Part shown: in pieces, positions 14,371 to 26,731 of the stretch
How positions within the stretch are numbered: the stretch's first letter is position 1
Layout of the letters: every line of letters starts with the position of its first letter
Assembly (NCBI GenBank): GCA_025738555.1
Contig: JAOVFP010000016.1
Location: 2,666,001 to 2,730,000, forward strand
DNA length: 64,000 bases
Direction: 5' to 3'
DNA from: Cyathus striatus
Lineage: Eukaryota; Basidiomycota; Agaricomycetes; Agaricales; Nidulariaceae
Position numbers and translations under genes: made by a program
Notes under the pieces: generated by a model
Seen by the model: only the letters and a program-made list of their open reading frames with translations
Told to the model about the DNA's origin: nothing
The model's database searches: none

Positions 14371-15640
14371 ATGTCGCGCGCTCCGACGAAGTCCATTCTG
14401 AAGAGGACTTCGCTCGCACGGACCCATGTCAGGCCACTCTCCAGGTCTATTTCCGACAGAATCCCGCAGGAGGTCGTCGATGCGATCATCTGCTGTTTAC
14501 ATTTCGATAGGCTGGCGCTCATTGCGTGTAGCTATGTCTCTAGAGCGTGGCTTACGCATTCCAGACACCATCTCTTCCATTTCCACAAGGTCCATGTCGA
14601 TCCCAGGAATGCAACAAAATTCTTTGCGATTGCTCAGTTTCCGAATTCGACTGTATTGCCGCACATCGCGCAATTGTCCATTCAACGACATTATGGGCAT
14701 ATAAGGCATCCAATGTTAATTCGACCCGGGTCAACATTCAACTGCCACCCTCAACCTGTCGAGGACTATAAATTTGACGACATACTTCGTTACCTCACTC
14801 CTTATGAAACCCTCACGTCTCTCTCACTCTGTGAAGGTCCGGGAAAGAAGACGCTTTCCGTATCACATCTACCTGCATTTCCTACTCTCCGGAAGCTGGA
14901 GTTCCGAGCTTGCTCATTTCCATCTTTCGACGACTTAATTAGTGCGATACGTGCACCCCGAAACCTTCAGCATTTAATTCTAACGGATGTTGACTGGGAA
15001 GGAACACCAACGCCCTGGCTCGGTGATGACCTCTTTCCTCAGCTCCGGATACTAGAAGTTTTTATAAGCCATAAAGACGACTTCTTTGGATGGCTCCTGG
15101 AAAATGGACAGGCTCGATCCATTGAATCCCTCCAACTTGGAGGTGGCTCCTGGGAAATATCTGACAATGATCTTGCTGTAGGACTATTTTTGCAAGTCCT
15201 AGGTCCGAAGCTTAAACATCTCAGCTTGTACAGCTCCTGCAGGATTAACCATGGTTTGTGGTTTTTTCGAACACCGAATTCCGATTCTCATTAAGGCATC
15301 ATTTTCAGTTGATTTATCATACAATGTGAAGCTAGAGACGTTAATTATAAGCCATCTGCAAGAAATTAATGAAATACCTACCTTTCTAGCGCAAATCAGT
15401 TCTCCGTTTATGACCAGTATAATTTTTCATCCTCTTCTGCCGGAGGATACTCCAGTGGATTCCCTTGACTGGGATTTGATGCGCCGAGCATTATTGAGGC
15501 CGATATTTTCCAACATGCGATGTCTTCAATTCCGTATCGACAGAGGATGCAGAGGGCTATTTGCCAGCAGACTACGTGAATTCCTCCCAGAACTCGCAGC
15601 TCGCAATATTCTTTCGGTCTCAAACAGCGGGATGCATTAA
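14371..15640 (+). CDS. F-box protein with LRR-like C-terminus (copy 1 of tandem pair)
   Basis: Two exons, 14371-15253 and 15309-15640, with a 55-nt phase-1 GT-AG intron, give 404 aa. The F-box is at about residues 30-75 (RIPQEVVDAIICCL...ALIACSYVSRAWL), which would bind Skp1 in an SCF ubiquitin ligase. The rest has irregular Leu-rich repeats (LTSLSLCEGPG, LRKLEFRACSF, LQHLILTDVDW, LRILEVFISH) likely used for substrate choice. The next gene is a diverged paralogue with the same order of blocks and an intron at the matching place. The substrate cannot be read from sequence. Confidence 0.85.
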
Positions 15641-16275
15641 ACTATAAATTTGAAGTTCGGAATCTAATAGTCGATCTCCACAACTTCTAAAGTCAGAACT
15701 GGGTATTCACAGCATTAAGTGGATTGCCGGGCACCATACTCTCAGGGCATTTCTACGCTCCGGAGTAAAAATATGCTTCACTTAGGAATGGACAGCCGAC
15801 TGTCAGTGATGGGGAAATTTGCCGTCTTGGTTAGCATCAACACATACGGGTTCTGCGACGTGAGAACCCGCGAGACATGTTGACTCTCCGCTGGGGCGTT
15901 AGTCCTTTCCTTGGGGTTAAGCATATGTAGTGTCCTAACTGGGAAGTTGACTACAAAGTCATACTCTTATTCTTATCTCTGAGCGAGTCGCGTGGTTATT
16001 GGTATTTCCAAGCCCGTAGTAAACGACCCACCGAGACCAAGAGTCACATTTCGTGTGTCGTGATCATACAGCCTTTTGTATGATTGCGGATTGCAGCATG
16101 TGTGTATTAGTGGCCGCGGGATTAATGCGAAGGCACGTCTTTGCATCTGCCCCACACAAACTGCCTTGTGCTGTCTATATATAGCGCGTGAAGGAGGCGC
16201 AGGTACATATGGTCTGTGAGATTTGGGAATCAAGTCTTTCAACCACTTTTTGCCCTCTTGGCGAGCTTGTAGACC
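15641..16275. other. Intergenic spacer between tandem F-box genes
   Basis: No gene seen; a TATA-like tatatatag lies near 16176-16184, about 95 bp before the next ATG. Confidence 0.4.
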
Positions 16276-17675
16276 ATGCCTTCATCTTTATTTCGATTTA
16301 CCAAAAAGGCAAAGCAACGCAAACTTGCTGCGATCGCTGCTGCAAACGCGTTCGTGCCGTTATCTCCGCAACTTTGCGAGCGGATCACGCTTGACATCGT
16401 CGAAGTGATTATTAGCTTTTTTCATTCCGACAAGAAGTCCCTGGCTGCCTGCAGTTTAGTATGCCGTGCATGGCTTCCTTCTAGTAGACATCATTTGCAG
16501 ATATCTATTCGTCCAAAGGTTGCAGATGGATTTTTTAGAATAGTAGAGCAATCTGTTTCAACACTTCCGCGCTATGCTCGCCGCGTCGCTGTTGAACAGG
16601 ACTTTGGATTCGATCTTCCTCCTAGCCTTCTTCAAAGGGCTCGCCACGCTGGCCATGGTTATGACCATACCCCATATATGTTTAATGACATCCTCTCTCA
16701 CCTTACCTCCTTCACCAACATTACCACCTTGTGCCTTTACGAGAATCCAGTTCGGAGTGTGACGAGTATATCTCACATTGATGCCTTCCCGTGTCTGGAA
16801 GAGCTGGAACTTCATTCCTTCACATTCTCTTGCTTTGCCACATGTATTAATACCGTGTGCGCGCCTCCAAATCTCAACAGGCTGTCATTGAACGATGTTC
16901 GGTGGGTAGAAAATGTCGACGAAACCACAGAATCCAAAACATCATCCGAGCACGAACCACAGATTGAGTACGAAACGGGTTCAAAGGACGCTCCCCCTAT
17001 AGAGATATTTCGCGCACTCCCCCCACACCTTCGCATTCTTGAGATCTATATCAAACAAAGAGCTACACTCCTTGATTGGATCTTAGACAGCCAAAACATG
17101 GAAGGTATTACCTCCCTAAAACTAGGGTTCAGCCACCCCAGCAATGGGGATGACGACTCCAGCTTGAACCATTTCTTGAAAGAACTCGGGCCGGGACTTC
17201 AGAATCTCCGGCTATATACATCTGGTCCCAATAGACAAGGTAAGAGTTATACTTACGTAGTTAAATTCGAAGCTTACTAGACTTCCTTGCAGTGGACATA
17301 ACCCATAACACTGGGCTAAGAACCTTGCATATAGTGCATGCTCAAGGAGTAGACCCGCACCACAGCGAAGATACCGCATCTACTCACAGCATATCAGCAA
17401 TACTTTCTCAGGTAGCATCTTCAAATATAGTCGCAATTACATGCGAGTTATTCATCTGGGAAGTCGATGTTCTTAGAGCACTTGACTGGAAAATTATCAA
17501 TCAGATACTTTCATTACCCCAGTTTGCAAATCTACAGAGTCTCCAATTCCAGGTACCCGCAGGAAGGGAACAAATCGCGGAATATCTAGATAGGAAGTTG
17601 CCGAATCCTGCTCGCCGCCAAGTCCTTTCGGTGGTACATGCTGATCTAGCAAACATCCGCGCTATGCTATCTTAA
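16276..17675 (+). CDS. F-box protein with LRR-like C-terminus (copy 2 of tandem pair)
   Basis: Exons 16276-17239 and 17293-17675, split by a 53-nt phase-1 GT-AG intron, give 448 aa. The F-box (ITLDIVEVIISFFHSDKKS...LVCRAWL) lies near residues 35-75, followed by Leu-rich blocks (ITTLCLYENP, LEELELHSF, LRILEIYIKQ, ITSLKLGFS). Order, spacing and intron position match the preceding gene, so the two are tandem duplicates. This copy carries an extra acidic insert near residues 215-240 (ESKTSSEHEPQIEYE) absent from copy 1. Its stop lies only 46 bp from the convergent IleRS stop. Confidence 0.85.
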
Positions 17676-17721
17676 ACGTAGACTTTAGAAATTGACATAT
17701 GGTATATCATCTATCCCAAGA

Positions 17722-20700
17722 TTATGACCTAGTTCCAATTACTTCTTCACACCGTTGACAGAGTCTATCATCCTCTGCTCGGGTGAAAGTCCAGCATCGA
17801 GGACATTTATGATTGCTTGCTGGATGGACACGGATAGCTATAGTTTCTTCGCTCTCTACGGTGCCTATTAGAGGTTACTGGTGCGGAAGGTAGAATATTA
17901 ACTCGCCATTAAGAGATACAGTATCAGAGTGAACCCATTCCGGAGAAGAAGTACCCAGCGACCCTTCATCGAGAACTGTGACATCCGAAACGATGAAAAG
18001 TGTCTTCAAAAAGTTCTCTGATGGACCAGACAATCAGCAAGATAGAATTAATGATATACACAAATGTCCGTCTCACCTTCTCGCTGAAGCAAATCGGAAA
18101 GCGGACCACGTTCCAGAAGAATACCGACCTCTGCTTCTAAAGAACTTTTGATTTGCCTAGAGCAATGTTATATTTCCAAACATAGAAAGTGTAAACGCAA
18201 CACACTTTTGTCCACGGGCCTGTTCCAGAAGAGACAGCACGGTCGACCTGACCATTAAAAGGTCACGCATATCTTGACATGCTTGGTGATCCTCCCACTC
18301 AGAGCTCTAACGCTAAGTAAGAAGGATGTTTAACTCAAATCCTAGAAGGACTTACCAGGGGTATCCATTCCGTCATGAACACAGATTTGCCGTCGGCTCT
18401 CCAGGCCGCATGAATTTCCTCCGCCAGATGGGGCATCACAGGAGCCAAAACCTTAGTCATAGTTTCAAGGATCTAGGAATGACACCGGAATGAGCAAGTA
18501 GTAAGGATACACAGGCTCTAGAGGCTAACCTTTTCCAAGACTGTAACAATGGCTCTGCGCTCTTGACTTTGGACGCTAGCGGCGTATAGGCAGTCCTTCG
18601 TAATATCGAAATATAGAGATGATAATGTAACATTGGTGAAGTTTCCAAGCGCACTCATAACTTGAGAGACAAGCTGTCAGCCAACCGGAACAATATATTC
18701 ATACCGTGTGCAAACCTTTAGCGAAGTTGTAAGAGGGGTATCCGTCCAAAGCAATCTTTTCCAGTGTATACAACTCGTGCATAACATAGCGCTCAGCCTC
18801 ACGAGAGATTTGAGTATTAGAAATACTTTAAGTCGAATGAACTAACCAAGCCCATTTCAGATCGCGGAACCCTTTCCACAGCCTCGGTATTGCCCATATT
18901 TCCAAGACAGAATCGTGCCGAATTCCGAATCTTACGCATATTCTCTGCAGTCTGCGCCAGCACAGTTGATCCGATGGACATATCGCGCCAGTACTCGACG
19001 GTAGCAGCCCAAAGACGCAAAATATCGGCCCCATAGACAGGTTGCTTTTTCTTGTCCTGCGTACAGCACCATGAGCAATGTATTACCGCAGCTCCTGAAG
19101 GAACGTACCTCTCCACCGTAGACTATCGTCAAAGGGCTTATAATATTCCCAAGGGACTTGCTCATCTTCTTACCCTTCTCATCGAGAACCATACCATGTG
19201 TAATCAATGTGCTGTATGGGCTGGGAGGCTCATTTTCCGACGCCGATGCTGATCCAATAGCAGTCAATAGCTGACTTTGGAACCAGCCACGGTGTTGGTC
19301 AGATCCCTCCAAACACACGTCAGCATGGAACCTCCTCCCACCTTCCTTTCCGCAATCGCTTCCTACACCGAGCTCCGGCAACATTGACCATGAAGTCCCA
19401 CTATCAAACCAGACATCCATGGTGTCAGTGCCCTTGCGCCATAGTTCTGAGACGGATATGCCTTCTTCACACAGAGAGGGAGGGATGAAGTCTTCAATAG
19501 GTCCATTCCACCAGTGTTCGGTTCCCTTTTCTTCAAGAACACTCAAAATGTGGTTAAGGGATTCGGTATCGAGAACTGCACGGTCTGTGGGAATGTGGTG
19601 TAGTGCTGGGATAGGTACACCCCATACACGCTGTCTGGAAATGCACCATTCTGAGCGGGAGCGAACGAATGACTCAAGACGATTACGAGCTAAAAGTTAT
19701 TTAGCAAAGGCCACACTACACTGACTAGATGCACTTACAGCCAGGAGGATAAAATACGACATCCTGAAGTGCATTCAAAGCTTTATCCTTAATCTCGTCC
19801 AGGTTAGCGAACCACTGTGAAGTTGCGCTGCAATCGACGTCATTATCCGTGACCAAGATACAGAATAAAATATCATACGTCACGATGATAGGCTCTTTGG
19901 TCTTCCAGTCGTACGGATACTTATGTTTAATCCTCTTAATCTTGACCAGGTTCCCAGTCTCCTTCAAGATATCAACAATAGCCCTTGACCCATCAGTGAG
20001 TACGTCCTTCCCAACGACATTCGCACCGGCTCTTTCACCAAGTACGATGTTGACTTCAGAGCTGAACTTCCCTAAATCGTTAACGTGGCAAAGCATACTC
20101 CTAGAAGTGGAAATCAATCCAAGAGTACGGAAGACATTGTAGTCTTCGGCGCCATGCGCTGGAGCACAGTGAACAAGGCCAGTACCAGACTCGGACGTAA
20201 CATGAGAGGAGGGTACGATTTTCATGGGTTGCGAAAGAGGATTGAGTGAAGAGAAGATCGGGGAGTAAGACGCGTCTACGAGATCAGTACCTGTTAACTA
20301 GCGTTTTAGAATCGGCAATGCTGCGAGATATGTGAATAGGAACCTGTAAGCTCTAGGACGATTTCCACGTCTCCGATAATCTCCTTCAAAGGTTCCAAAC
20401 GCTCCTTGGCGATGAGCAATATGGGCTTGTCGGCATCCTCTTCCCCATTTCGCCTTACAGCGACGTAAGAAAGTTCCGTATTGACGGCAATACCCTGTAG
20501 AATAATTCAGTCAAGATTCGTTCAAGGGACAATAAAATTTACCATGTTGGCCGTGAGTGTCCAAGGTGTTGTAGTCCATACTAATAGCTGAACCGGGTTC
20601 TGCGACGCAAGTTCTTGAAGTGTAGAATGTTCTCCAGTTGCATTTTTATCCAAGTTAAACGTCACATATACGGAATGTGATACGTGGTCATCCTTATATT

Positions 20701-21677
20701 CAAGTTCTGCTTCTGCTAGTGCCGAGTGAGATGAAGGAGAATAGTGTACAGGTCTATAATGTCTATAAATCATGCCTGACAGTTGATGTTAGATTATATT
20801 TAACGAATCCAATTGTAAGCACACCATGTTCAACCATCTTCTGGAATATCCGCAACTGCCTCATTTCATAGTGATGGTCCAATGTCCGATACGTCCTTTC
20901 TGTCGAATCCCAATCTGCCATTATACCGAAAGGTCGAAACTGCGTCTTCTGGGATTCAACCTCACGCAGTGCAGTTTCCCGTGCCGCGTTTCTGATCGTC
21001 CCGGGAGCTATCGATAGTGCATCTTTCTTCCAGTATATGTCAAGAGCAAAGCTATGCTAATGTGAAGCAAGACATACATTGAGTTCTTGCAGAGCTTTAT
21101 TTTCTATTGGAAGACCGTGACAATCCCATCCTGGAATGTAACTTGTAGTGCGTCAATATCAGCTAGTAGTTGATATCGGGGTGGTACTCACTGTACTCTG
21201 TGCCCAAGAGAGACGTGAAAACGATTAATTATATCCTTTAATATCTTATTAAGGGCATGGCCTGTACGATTCCATTCGTATGTTGTTGAGAATGCTGATG
21301 AGGGATGCCAGACGCACCCATGTGTAGATTTCCATTTGCGTACGGAGGTCCATCATGAAATACAAAAAGCGGGCCTTTCGCATTGTCCCACTGGCAGTGT
21401 TAATTAGTCGAATAACGCACGAAATGATTCCGCGTACCTGCCACCGATATAGATTATCTGAAGTTAACTTTTGAAACCGCTCTTCACTTTTGGCCGGGTC
21501 CACCCATAGAGGAAACGATGTTTTCGGAAGCAGTAATGTTTTGGAAAAGGCTTTGTTGTCGAGGGGAGCAGTAGAATTGTTAGTACTACGGGTACATGTG
21601 AAGGAAAATAGACGACACCGGTGACGGCGTATTGGATGGAGTCGAACTTTAGGACAGAGTGTCCTCGCGGTGATCAT
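17722..21677 (-). CDS. ISM1: Mitochondrial isoleucyl-tRNA synthetase
   Basis: A class I aaRS of bacterial type, split by many short introns. The N-terminus from ATG 21677 is Arg-rich without acidic residues ([20 protein letters not shown]), a mitochondrial presequence. The HIGH motif appears as [13 protein letters not shown] joined across an intron to [15 protein letters not shown]. The editing domain contains [13 protein letters not shown], and the KMSKS loop reads [14 protein letters not shown]. The C-terminus has a zinc-knuckle CPRCW...LCQRCEE typical of bacterial and organellar IleRS. A TTG codon 11 residues upstream keeps the frame open but is not a likely start. The gene is convergent with the F-box gene. 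Confidence 0.93.
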
Positions 21678-21910
21678 CGAATGTACCACTTGTGACTGAG
21701 TACAGTTCAAACCTGCTCCCGTTCCGAAGTTTCATTCACGCGAGGCGCGTGACCCCGTCATTGTGAAACTTATGTCAGTCACCGAAAGAAATTTAAGCTT
21801 TACATATATATGATCGGAAAATAAGATTTTGATAGATACCCACATATTCTATATTGCGTACTACTTATTGGACAAATAATGTACAGGTTCATTGAGAAAA
21901 CAAAAAATAC

Positions 21911-22004
21911 TCTCTGTCTGGGAGTCGAACCCAGCTTTCGCGCGTCCAAGCAGATTAATACTTATAGTGACAGGCGCGTGTACTAACCGATATACTAACA
22001 GAGA
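21911..22004 (-). tRNA. tRNA-Asp (GTC) with a 23-nt intron
   Basis: On the minus strand the acceptor stem TCTCTGT pairs with ACAGAGA. The D arm is GTATATCGGTTAGTAC, the anticodon stem CGCGC/GCGCG with loop CTGTCAC (anticodon GTC), and the T arm CTGGG-TTCGACT-CCCAG. A 23-nt insertion sits one base 3' of the anticodon, the standard site for nuclear tRNA introns; without it the molecule is 71 nt. A and B box promoters are internal. Confidence 0.92.
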
Positions 22005-22273
22005 CATTGTAACCTTACTACTGTAGATATATATATACTTACTTATATATATAGAATGTGGATGTTACTTCGACAACTTTCCCATGAAAGCAACATGAAA
22101 GTGAAATTGTCAACCTGCAGAAACCGCTGGATGGGAATGGTGGCTAGAATTATAATACTGATGGTACGATCTATACATTGTACAAGGAGTGACAGTATAT
22201 GTATTAAGAACTGCAGGAATATTAATTGCGTATGTATTGTAACCCTCTAGAGTACTAAACCGATCTCTGCCAT

Positions 22274-23613
22274 CTAACCAAACCACGCAGTCAGCCCATC
22301 ATACACCATGAATATGATCCCACTGGTAGGAACAGCTCGTGCAACAGTCATCCCGCACCCAGCGTATAGCCCACGTATGCCGTGTATATTGTACATTCGG
22401 GTAAATGTCCCCTTAAAGCCACTTGGATGAGATATTACGGGCTTGGGTGCTTTGGCAGGACGCAACTCTTCCTCCGTTTGCATTGCGCTCTTCACTGTGT
22501 CTGCAGGATAGAGAACAAGTGCACCAAGTGCACCTGCAATTGCTCCAGATACCGCAGATTCAAAAGGAAGGGGTTTCAGCTCCGGTGCTGGTACGTTGGT
22601 GGGACTGGTACCGTAGGTGGTGAGAAGCCGGCGATCAATCATCTTTCCCGCAATCCACTCCTTCGCGACAAACCACATTGCACTTCCTCCAGTTTCACGG
22701 AGTGCAGTTCCAGTGTGGCCAAGCCACAGGCCTCGTATACCATGTGCCTCAACGGTATAACGAATGATAGACAACGGACCAGGCGGATGGACCACTGCCC
22801 CAGAATGAAGTCCTGTATCACGTTGGCTTATTCGGGTATTGGATACGAACTGCAGCAGCGGCGAGCTACTGGTAGGGAGGACAGCAGCGTTATTAGGAAC
22901 GGCGGTAGGTGAGAATATGCGAGGTATTGGTCTTGGAGTGACCTGAGCGGCCTCGACTTTGAGAGTTGGGTGCATGTTCATCATTTGTACTTGCATCTTG
23001 CACTTCACAAGTTCTATTGGTGTCCTGTACATGTAGCATAAGCATAAATTAGGTAAATGCGATGCGGCAACTTACAAGAAAAAGCTGGTAACAAATCCAG
23101 CACCAGCAGCGGCGACGGTAAGTTGCGGTAATGTCAGTGGACCCGAATGTTCATTAGACGGACTTGGCCAGTAATTGCGAACAACGTGCTGAAAATATCC
23201 GTAAGAAACAAAAAGTGCAGCTGTTTCAGCCATGGATCCGACTATTGGCGCTGGCAAGCCCTTCCGTGTCCAAATCAGTTCAGATACGCAATGTCCAGCG
23301 TGTCGGGAAACGCACTCGATACATCCCTCTTATGCCCTCGTCTCTCCACGTTTGCATCAAACAGTCCAATGGTCCATTGAAACGTTTGAGGGTATTGCGT
23401 CCAGGAGCTAAAAGTTGCGCCTGTAACCTGACCTTTGCTAGGTCGAAGGGGTATTCGAAAATTTCTGAGACCATCCCTGCAATCTAAATACGCGTTAGCT
23501 ATCCGATAAAACAAAAAAAAGTCAGGGCGTACACTTCCAAACGCTATATCCTTCGCCGCTTCCTTGAACGACATGTGGGAGTCTGCATCGCCGGCATCGT
23601 CATCCAGGCGCAT
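22274..23613 (-). CDS. ORT1: Mitochondrial carrier, ornithine/basic amino acid type (ORT1/ARG-13-like)
   Basis: Four exons (23613-23533, 23483-23316, 23260-23076, 23024-22274), all GT-AG, give 394 aa. It has three repeats of the mitochondrial carrier family with signatures FEYPFDLAKVRLQ, TPIELVKCKMQ and LYPADTVKSAMQ, plus GIRGLYAGCGMTVARAVPTSG at the end. The first signature with SIAGMVSEIFEYPFD closely resembles fungal ARG-13/ORT1, which exchanges ornithine and citrulline across the inner membrane for arginine synthesis. Compared with the ~300-aa family norm it is long, owing to a Pro/Ser-rich insert (about residues 155-210) after the second signature. Substrate assignment is by family resemblance. 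Confidence 0.85.
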
Positions 23614-24007
23614 CCTCCACTAGTAAGTAACTTGAGAAAAGATGGCAAGCTCTCGCTGTCAGAATGTCCTAATGCTTGAGGTCCGTCAAGTCCTCTCATG
23701 CATTCTCTATGTATGGTAGCAGCGTGGTGTTGCTCAACTGTCTTTGAATTGAAATTTGTGAAACACACGTGACAGGAACAGCGTATGTAAGTACGTCGGC
23801 GTCGGCATCTGGATTCTACAGCGCTTAGTGCTACCTCAACGGTACTCACTCTCCTCCCTTCTCCATCCACCAACCTTCCACGTCCGATTACCAAAGCTCA
23901 CTTAAGGTGTGAACATTATTCCTCGATACTCTACACAAGGTACTTCTTGAAAGATTTAGACGTGTTATTGGGCCGTTTACAAGACATGCATAACGGATCC
24001 GGAACTA
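23614..24007. other. Intergenic, promoter side of the carrier gene
   Basis: A minus-strand open frame (23544-23894) overlaps the carrier start but has no domain and an Arg-rich, low-information composition. No other feature seen. Confidence 0.4.
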
Positions 24008-25012
24008 CTACGAATCCCCGTGCCTCTTCACCATAAGCGTCATTCGAGCGTCGCTAATCTTATGCTCGATCTTAATCTCATGACACACCTCACACCCAAA
24101 TCGTCTGTAAATTGCAATCTTGAATATACCGCGTCAATAATCAATCAACCTCACAAAATCCAATAAATATAGCTCACATCGAGATCGGTCGTTGTCTCAA
24201 GTACTATCGATTTTCCCTCCGAAGTGGACTAGACAAAGAACTCAGAATGCGCTCATAACGAAGGCTTAAAAACAGTCCTTACTATATCGTCGACATACTT
24301 GAACAACATTTTTCCCAGCCCTTTTCCTTGGTACTCTGGAGCAATCCCAAATATATGTAGGTGCCAGGAGTTAAGGGTATAATTTGGCCCTAACCCTTCC
24401 ACTGACAATCGACCCACAGTAGGAATGTACTGTAAAGATTAAATCTTATCATTCATGTTTAAATCAGATAAGCTTACATATGTCATCCACCAGGTACGCT
24501 GTTCTTCGGACAACATTTTCAAAAAATCATTCCAGTTTGAACTCTCCCGCTCTTCCTCTCTATGATAAAGTACAACCATTAAGCACGCACGAATAATAAT
24601 GAAAGTGGCCGTTCTTTACGTAGCCATGCCGCTTTTCCCGGGAGGATACCAGATTGCTACACCTACGATATCTGAAGTCGCCGGCCCAACTTGTGCAACA
24701 TGAACTTGTCCACTGAGCAATGCAGCTTTAAGATTTGTCCGAAGTAGATAACGTTCTAGAGACAAGTTTCCCTCGAGAAGAATCTCATTGAAAGGATCAT
24801 CTACAAGAAAGCATAATGGTTACACATCCTAAGCAAATCCCGAGAAGTTACCTTTGAATGCCGCATCCAGAACTTGGATTGCCCGTTCTATCTCTGCTTC
24901 TTCATGCGCACGTCCTTTTAATACTAATGTATAAATATTCATCATGAAGTAGTTACCTACCTGAAGCATCTTCCAAAAGTCGAACGGAAGGAAGTGTGTC
25001 TGTTGAAGTCAT
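24008..25012 (-). CDS. GNAT-family N-acetyltransferase
   Basis: Several exons read MTSTDTLPSVRLLEDASG, then GVAIWYPPGKSGMA, HLHIFGIAPEYQGKGLGKML, GKSIVLETTTDLD, IAIYRRFGCEVCHE and a basic end KRHGDS before TAG at 24008. The GIAPEYQGKGLGKML block is GNAT motif A with the Q-x-x-G-x-G pyrophosphate loop that binds acetyl-CoA, and the YRRFGCE segment is motif B. Introns are about 50 nt. Fungal relatives are small cytosolic acetyltransferases of unknown substrate. The interior exon joins were only partly worked through. Confidence 0.8.
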
Positions 25013-25283
25013 TTTCACGTTGATAAACGCCAAATCAACACGAATTCTGCGTGAGGCGATGCACATTCTGAATTTCGAACTTATAAACATACTGTCAAGA
25101 CTTTGAGTCATGTTCACATTACGGCTCTACGGGTCCGCATTTTGATCTCGAACAAATACCGGTTGATAACAGATGCATTGAGTTGCACGGGTAGCACAAT
25201 ATATTTCTACATGAGGTCCGTGATGAGTTCTATTGTACATAAATCCTTGTACAATGATTGGTTCCGAGAGTTCGTTATAACAT

Positions 25284-26731
25284 TTATGGTTTGATAGCGA
25301 TCTTGAGAGCAGTCCTGCTGTTCATCTTATCCAATGCAGCTTGGAAGTCCTCGAGCTTGTAAACGTCAGTGACCATACCCTGGAGATTGACCTTTCCTCC
25401 GTCAAGGTATGCTACAGCACGGGGGAAGCAGAATGTTTGAGAGAATGAGCCGATGATCTAATCATAATCATTAGTCATCCGTACGAGAATAAACTTGCAA
25501 GATAGCATACTCTGATCTCATCACCGAAAATCTTCGAAGGTGGCCAGTGGACGAGAGCTTTGTTCTCGTACACACCGTAGATCATTAAGGTTCCACCCCT
25601 CCTAACGTAGTTGATGCTGTCGTTGGCTAATTTTTCAACACCAGTTGCTTCAACGACGACATCGAAGCCATAAGGGTTGTCCTCCTTAAGCTTCTGCCAT
25701 TGAGCTTCGGGGTTCTTGCGGTCAAGTTCAATGTATTCGTCAGCAGCATTAATCTGTTTTGCGATGTCCATCTTGATACCCTTGTTGGCGGCAATTACGA
25801 CACGGGAAGCACCGTTAAGCTTGAGCAGTTGAGCAAGAATGAGACCTGTGGGACCTGCACCGAGGAGGAGAACCTCAACACCGACAGGGGGGTTAAGTTT
25901 ATCCAAGCCGTGAATGGCACATGCAGCGGGCTCAAGGAGAGTGGCCTCCTCGTCAGTGATATTGTGAATCTTGTACAGCTTCTTTTGTTGGCTGAAGTAT
26001 GAAGTTAAGCCTTGGTGAATGAGAAAACAGTCTATATTTACTTACTAAAGGATGTACTCGGCGAATCCACCGTCCTGGGTAACACCACATGCGTTGAAGT
26101 TCTCGCAGAGGAGAGACTGTCCACGACGGCAGTAGAAGCAGTTATCGCACTGTTCGTCCGATCATGATCGAAATGAGGGGAAATAGAGACGTCAGTGTAC
26201 CTGGTGGCGGTGCAGATTGATTATTACTGACCGTGAGTCCAACGTCAGCGACACAACGATCACCGACAGCGAATCCCTTCACGTTCTTTCCAAACTCGAC
26301 AACAACTCCAACGGCCTCATGACCAGGGATAAGCTGATATTACACTATTAGAATCGAATGAAGTACAGTGGTAACTAGGAGGACGTACAGGGAACTGGGC
26401 GATAAATTCACCCTAAAAAAGGATTATCAGCTAACGAAAGCAAGGAGACTACAAGTCGGTTTCCAACCTCATCAATGTGTCCGTCGGTACCGCAAATACC
26501 GCATAGAGTCACTAGAGAATAATGAGTGGAAAGCAGCTATAAGCATATGTGTAAATTACGGCACCTTTCAACAGGACATCATCATCTCCGCACTTTGGAA
26601 TGGGAACCTCCTTGAGTTCGAAGTTCCTGGGCTATACGGAACATCATAGATAAGAAAATAGCAACAGGCGAGAGAGCGGTGTATGGGCGTACAGAGTTGT
26701 ACCAGATAGCTTTCATGGTTCCTTCAGGCAT
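25284..26731 (-). CDS. Zinc-dependent medium-chain alcohol dehydrogenase, polyol (D-arabinitol/sorbitol) type
   Basis: Starts [13 protein letters not shown] and ends KIAIKP. Catalytic zinc ligands are in [10 protein letters not shown] and [10 protein letters not shown]. The structural zinc site is complete ([16 protein letters not shown]-x2-C-x2-C-x7-C). The Rossmann loop is [17 protein letters not shown] following [10 protein letters not shown] segment fits the cofactor specificity strand. The whole resembles fungal D-arabinitol dehydrogenases such as rust ARD1 and sorbitol dehydrogenases, which oxidise polyols with NAD(P)+ in the cytosol. About six short GT-AG introns interrupt it. Exact polyol is inferred only. 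A CACGTG palindrome lies 133 bp upstream of the ATG. Confidence 0.87.

Noticed and set aside
21678..21710. N-terminal extension of mitochondrial IleRS to 21710
   Set aside because: The codon at 21710 is TTG; the first ATG (21677) already begins a good presequence.
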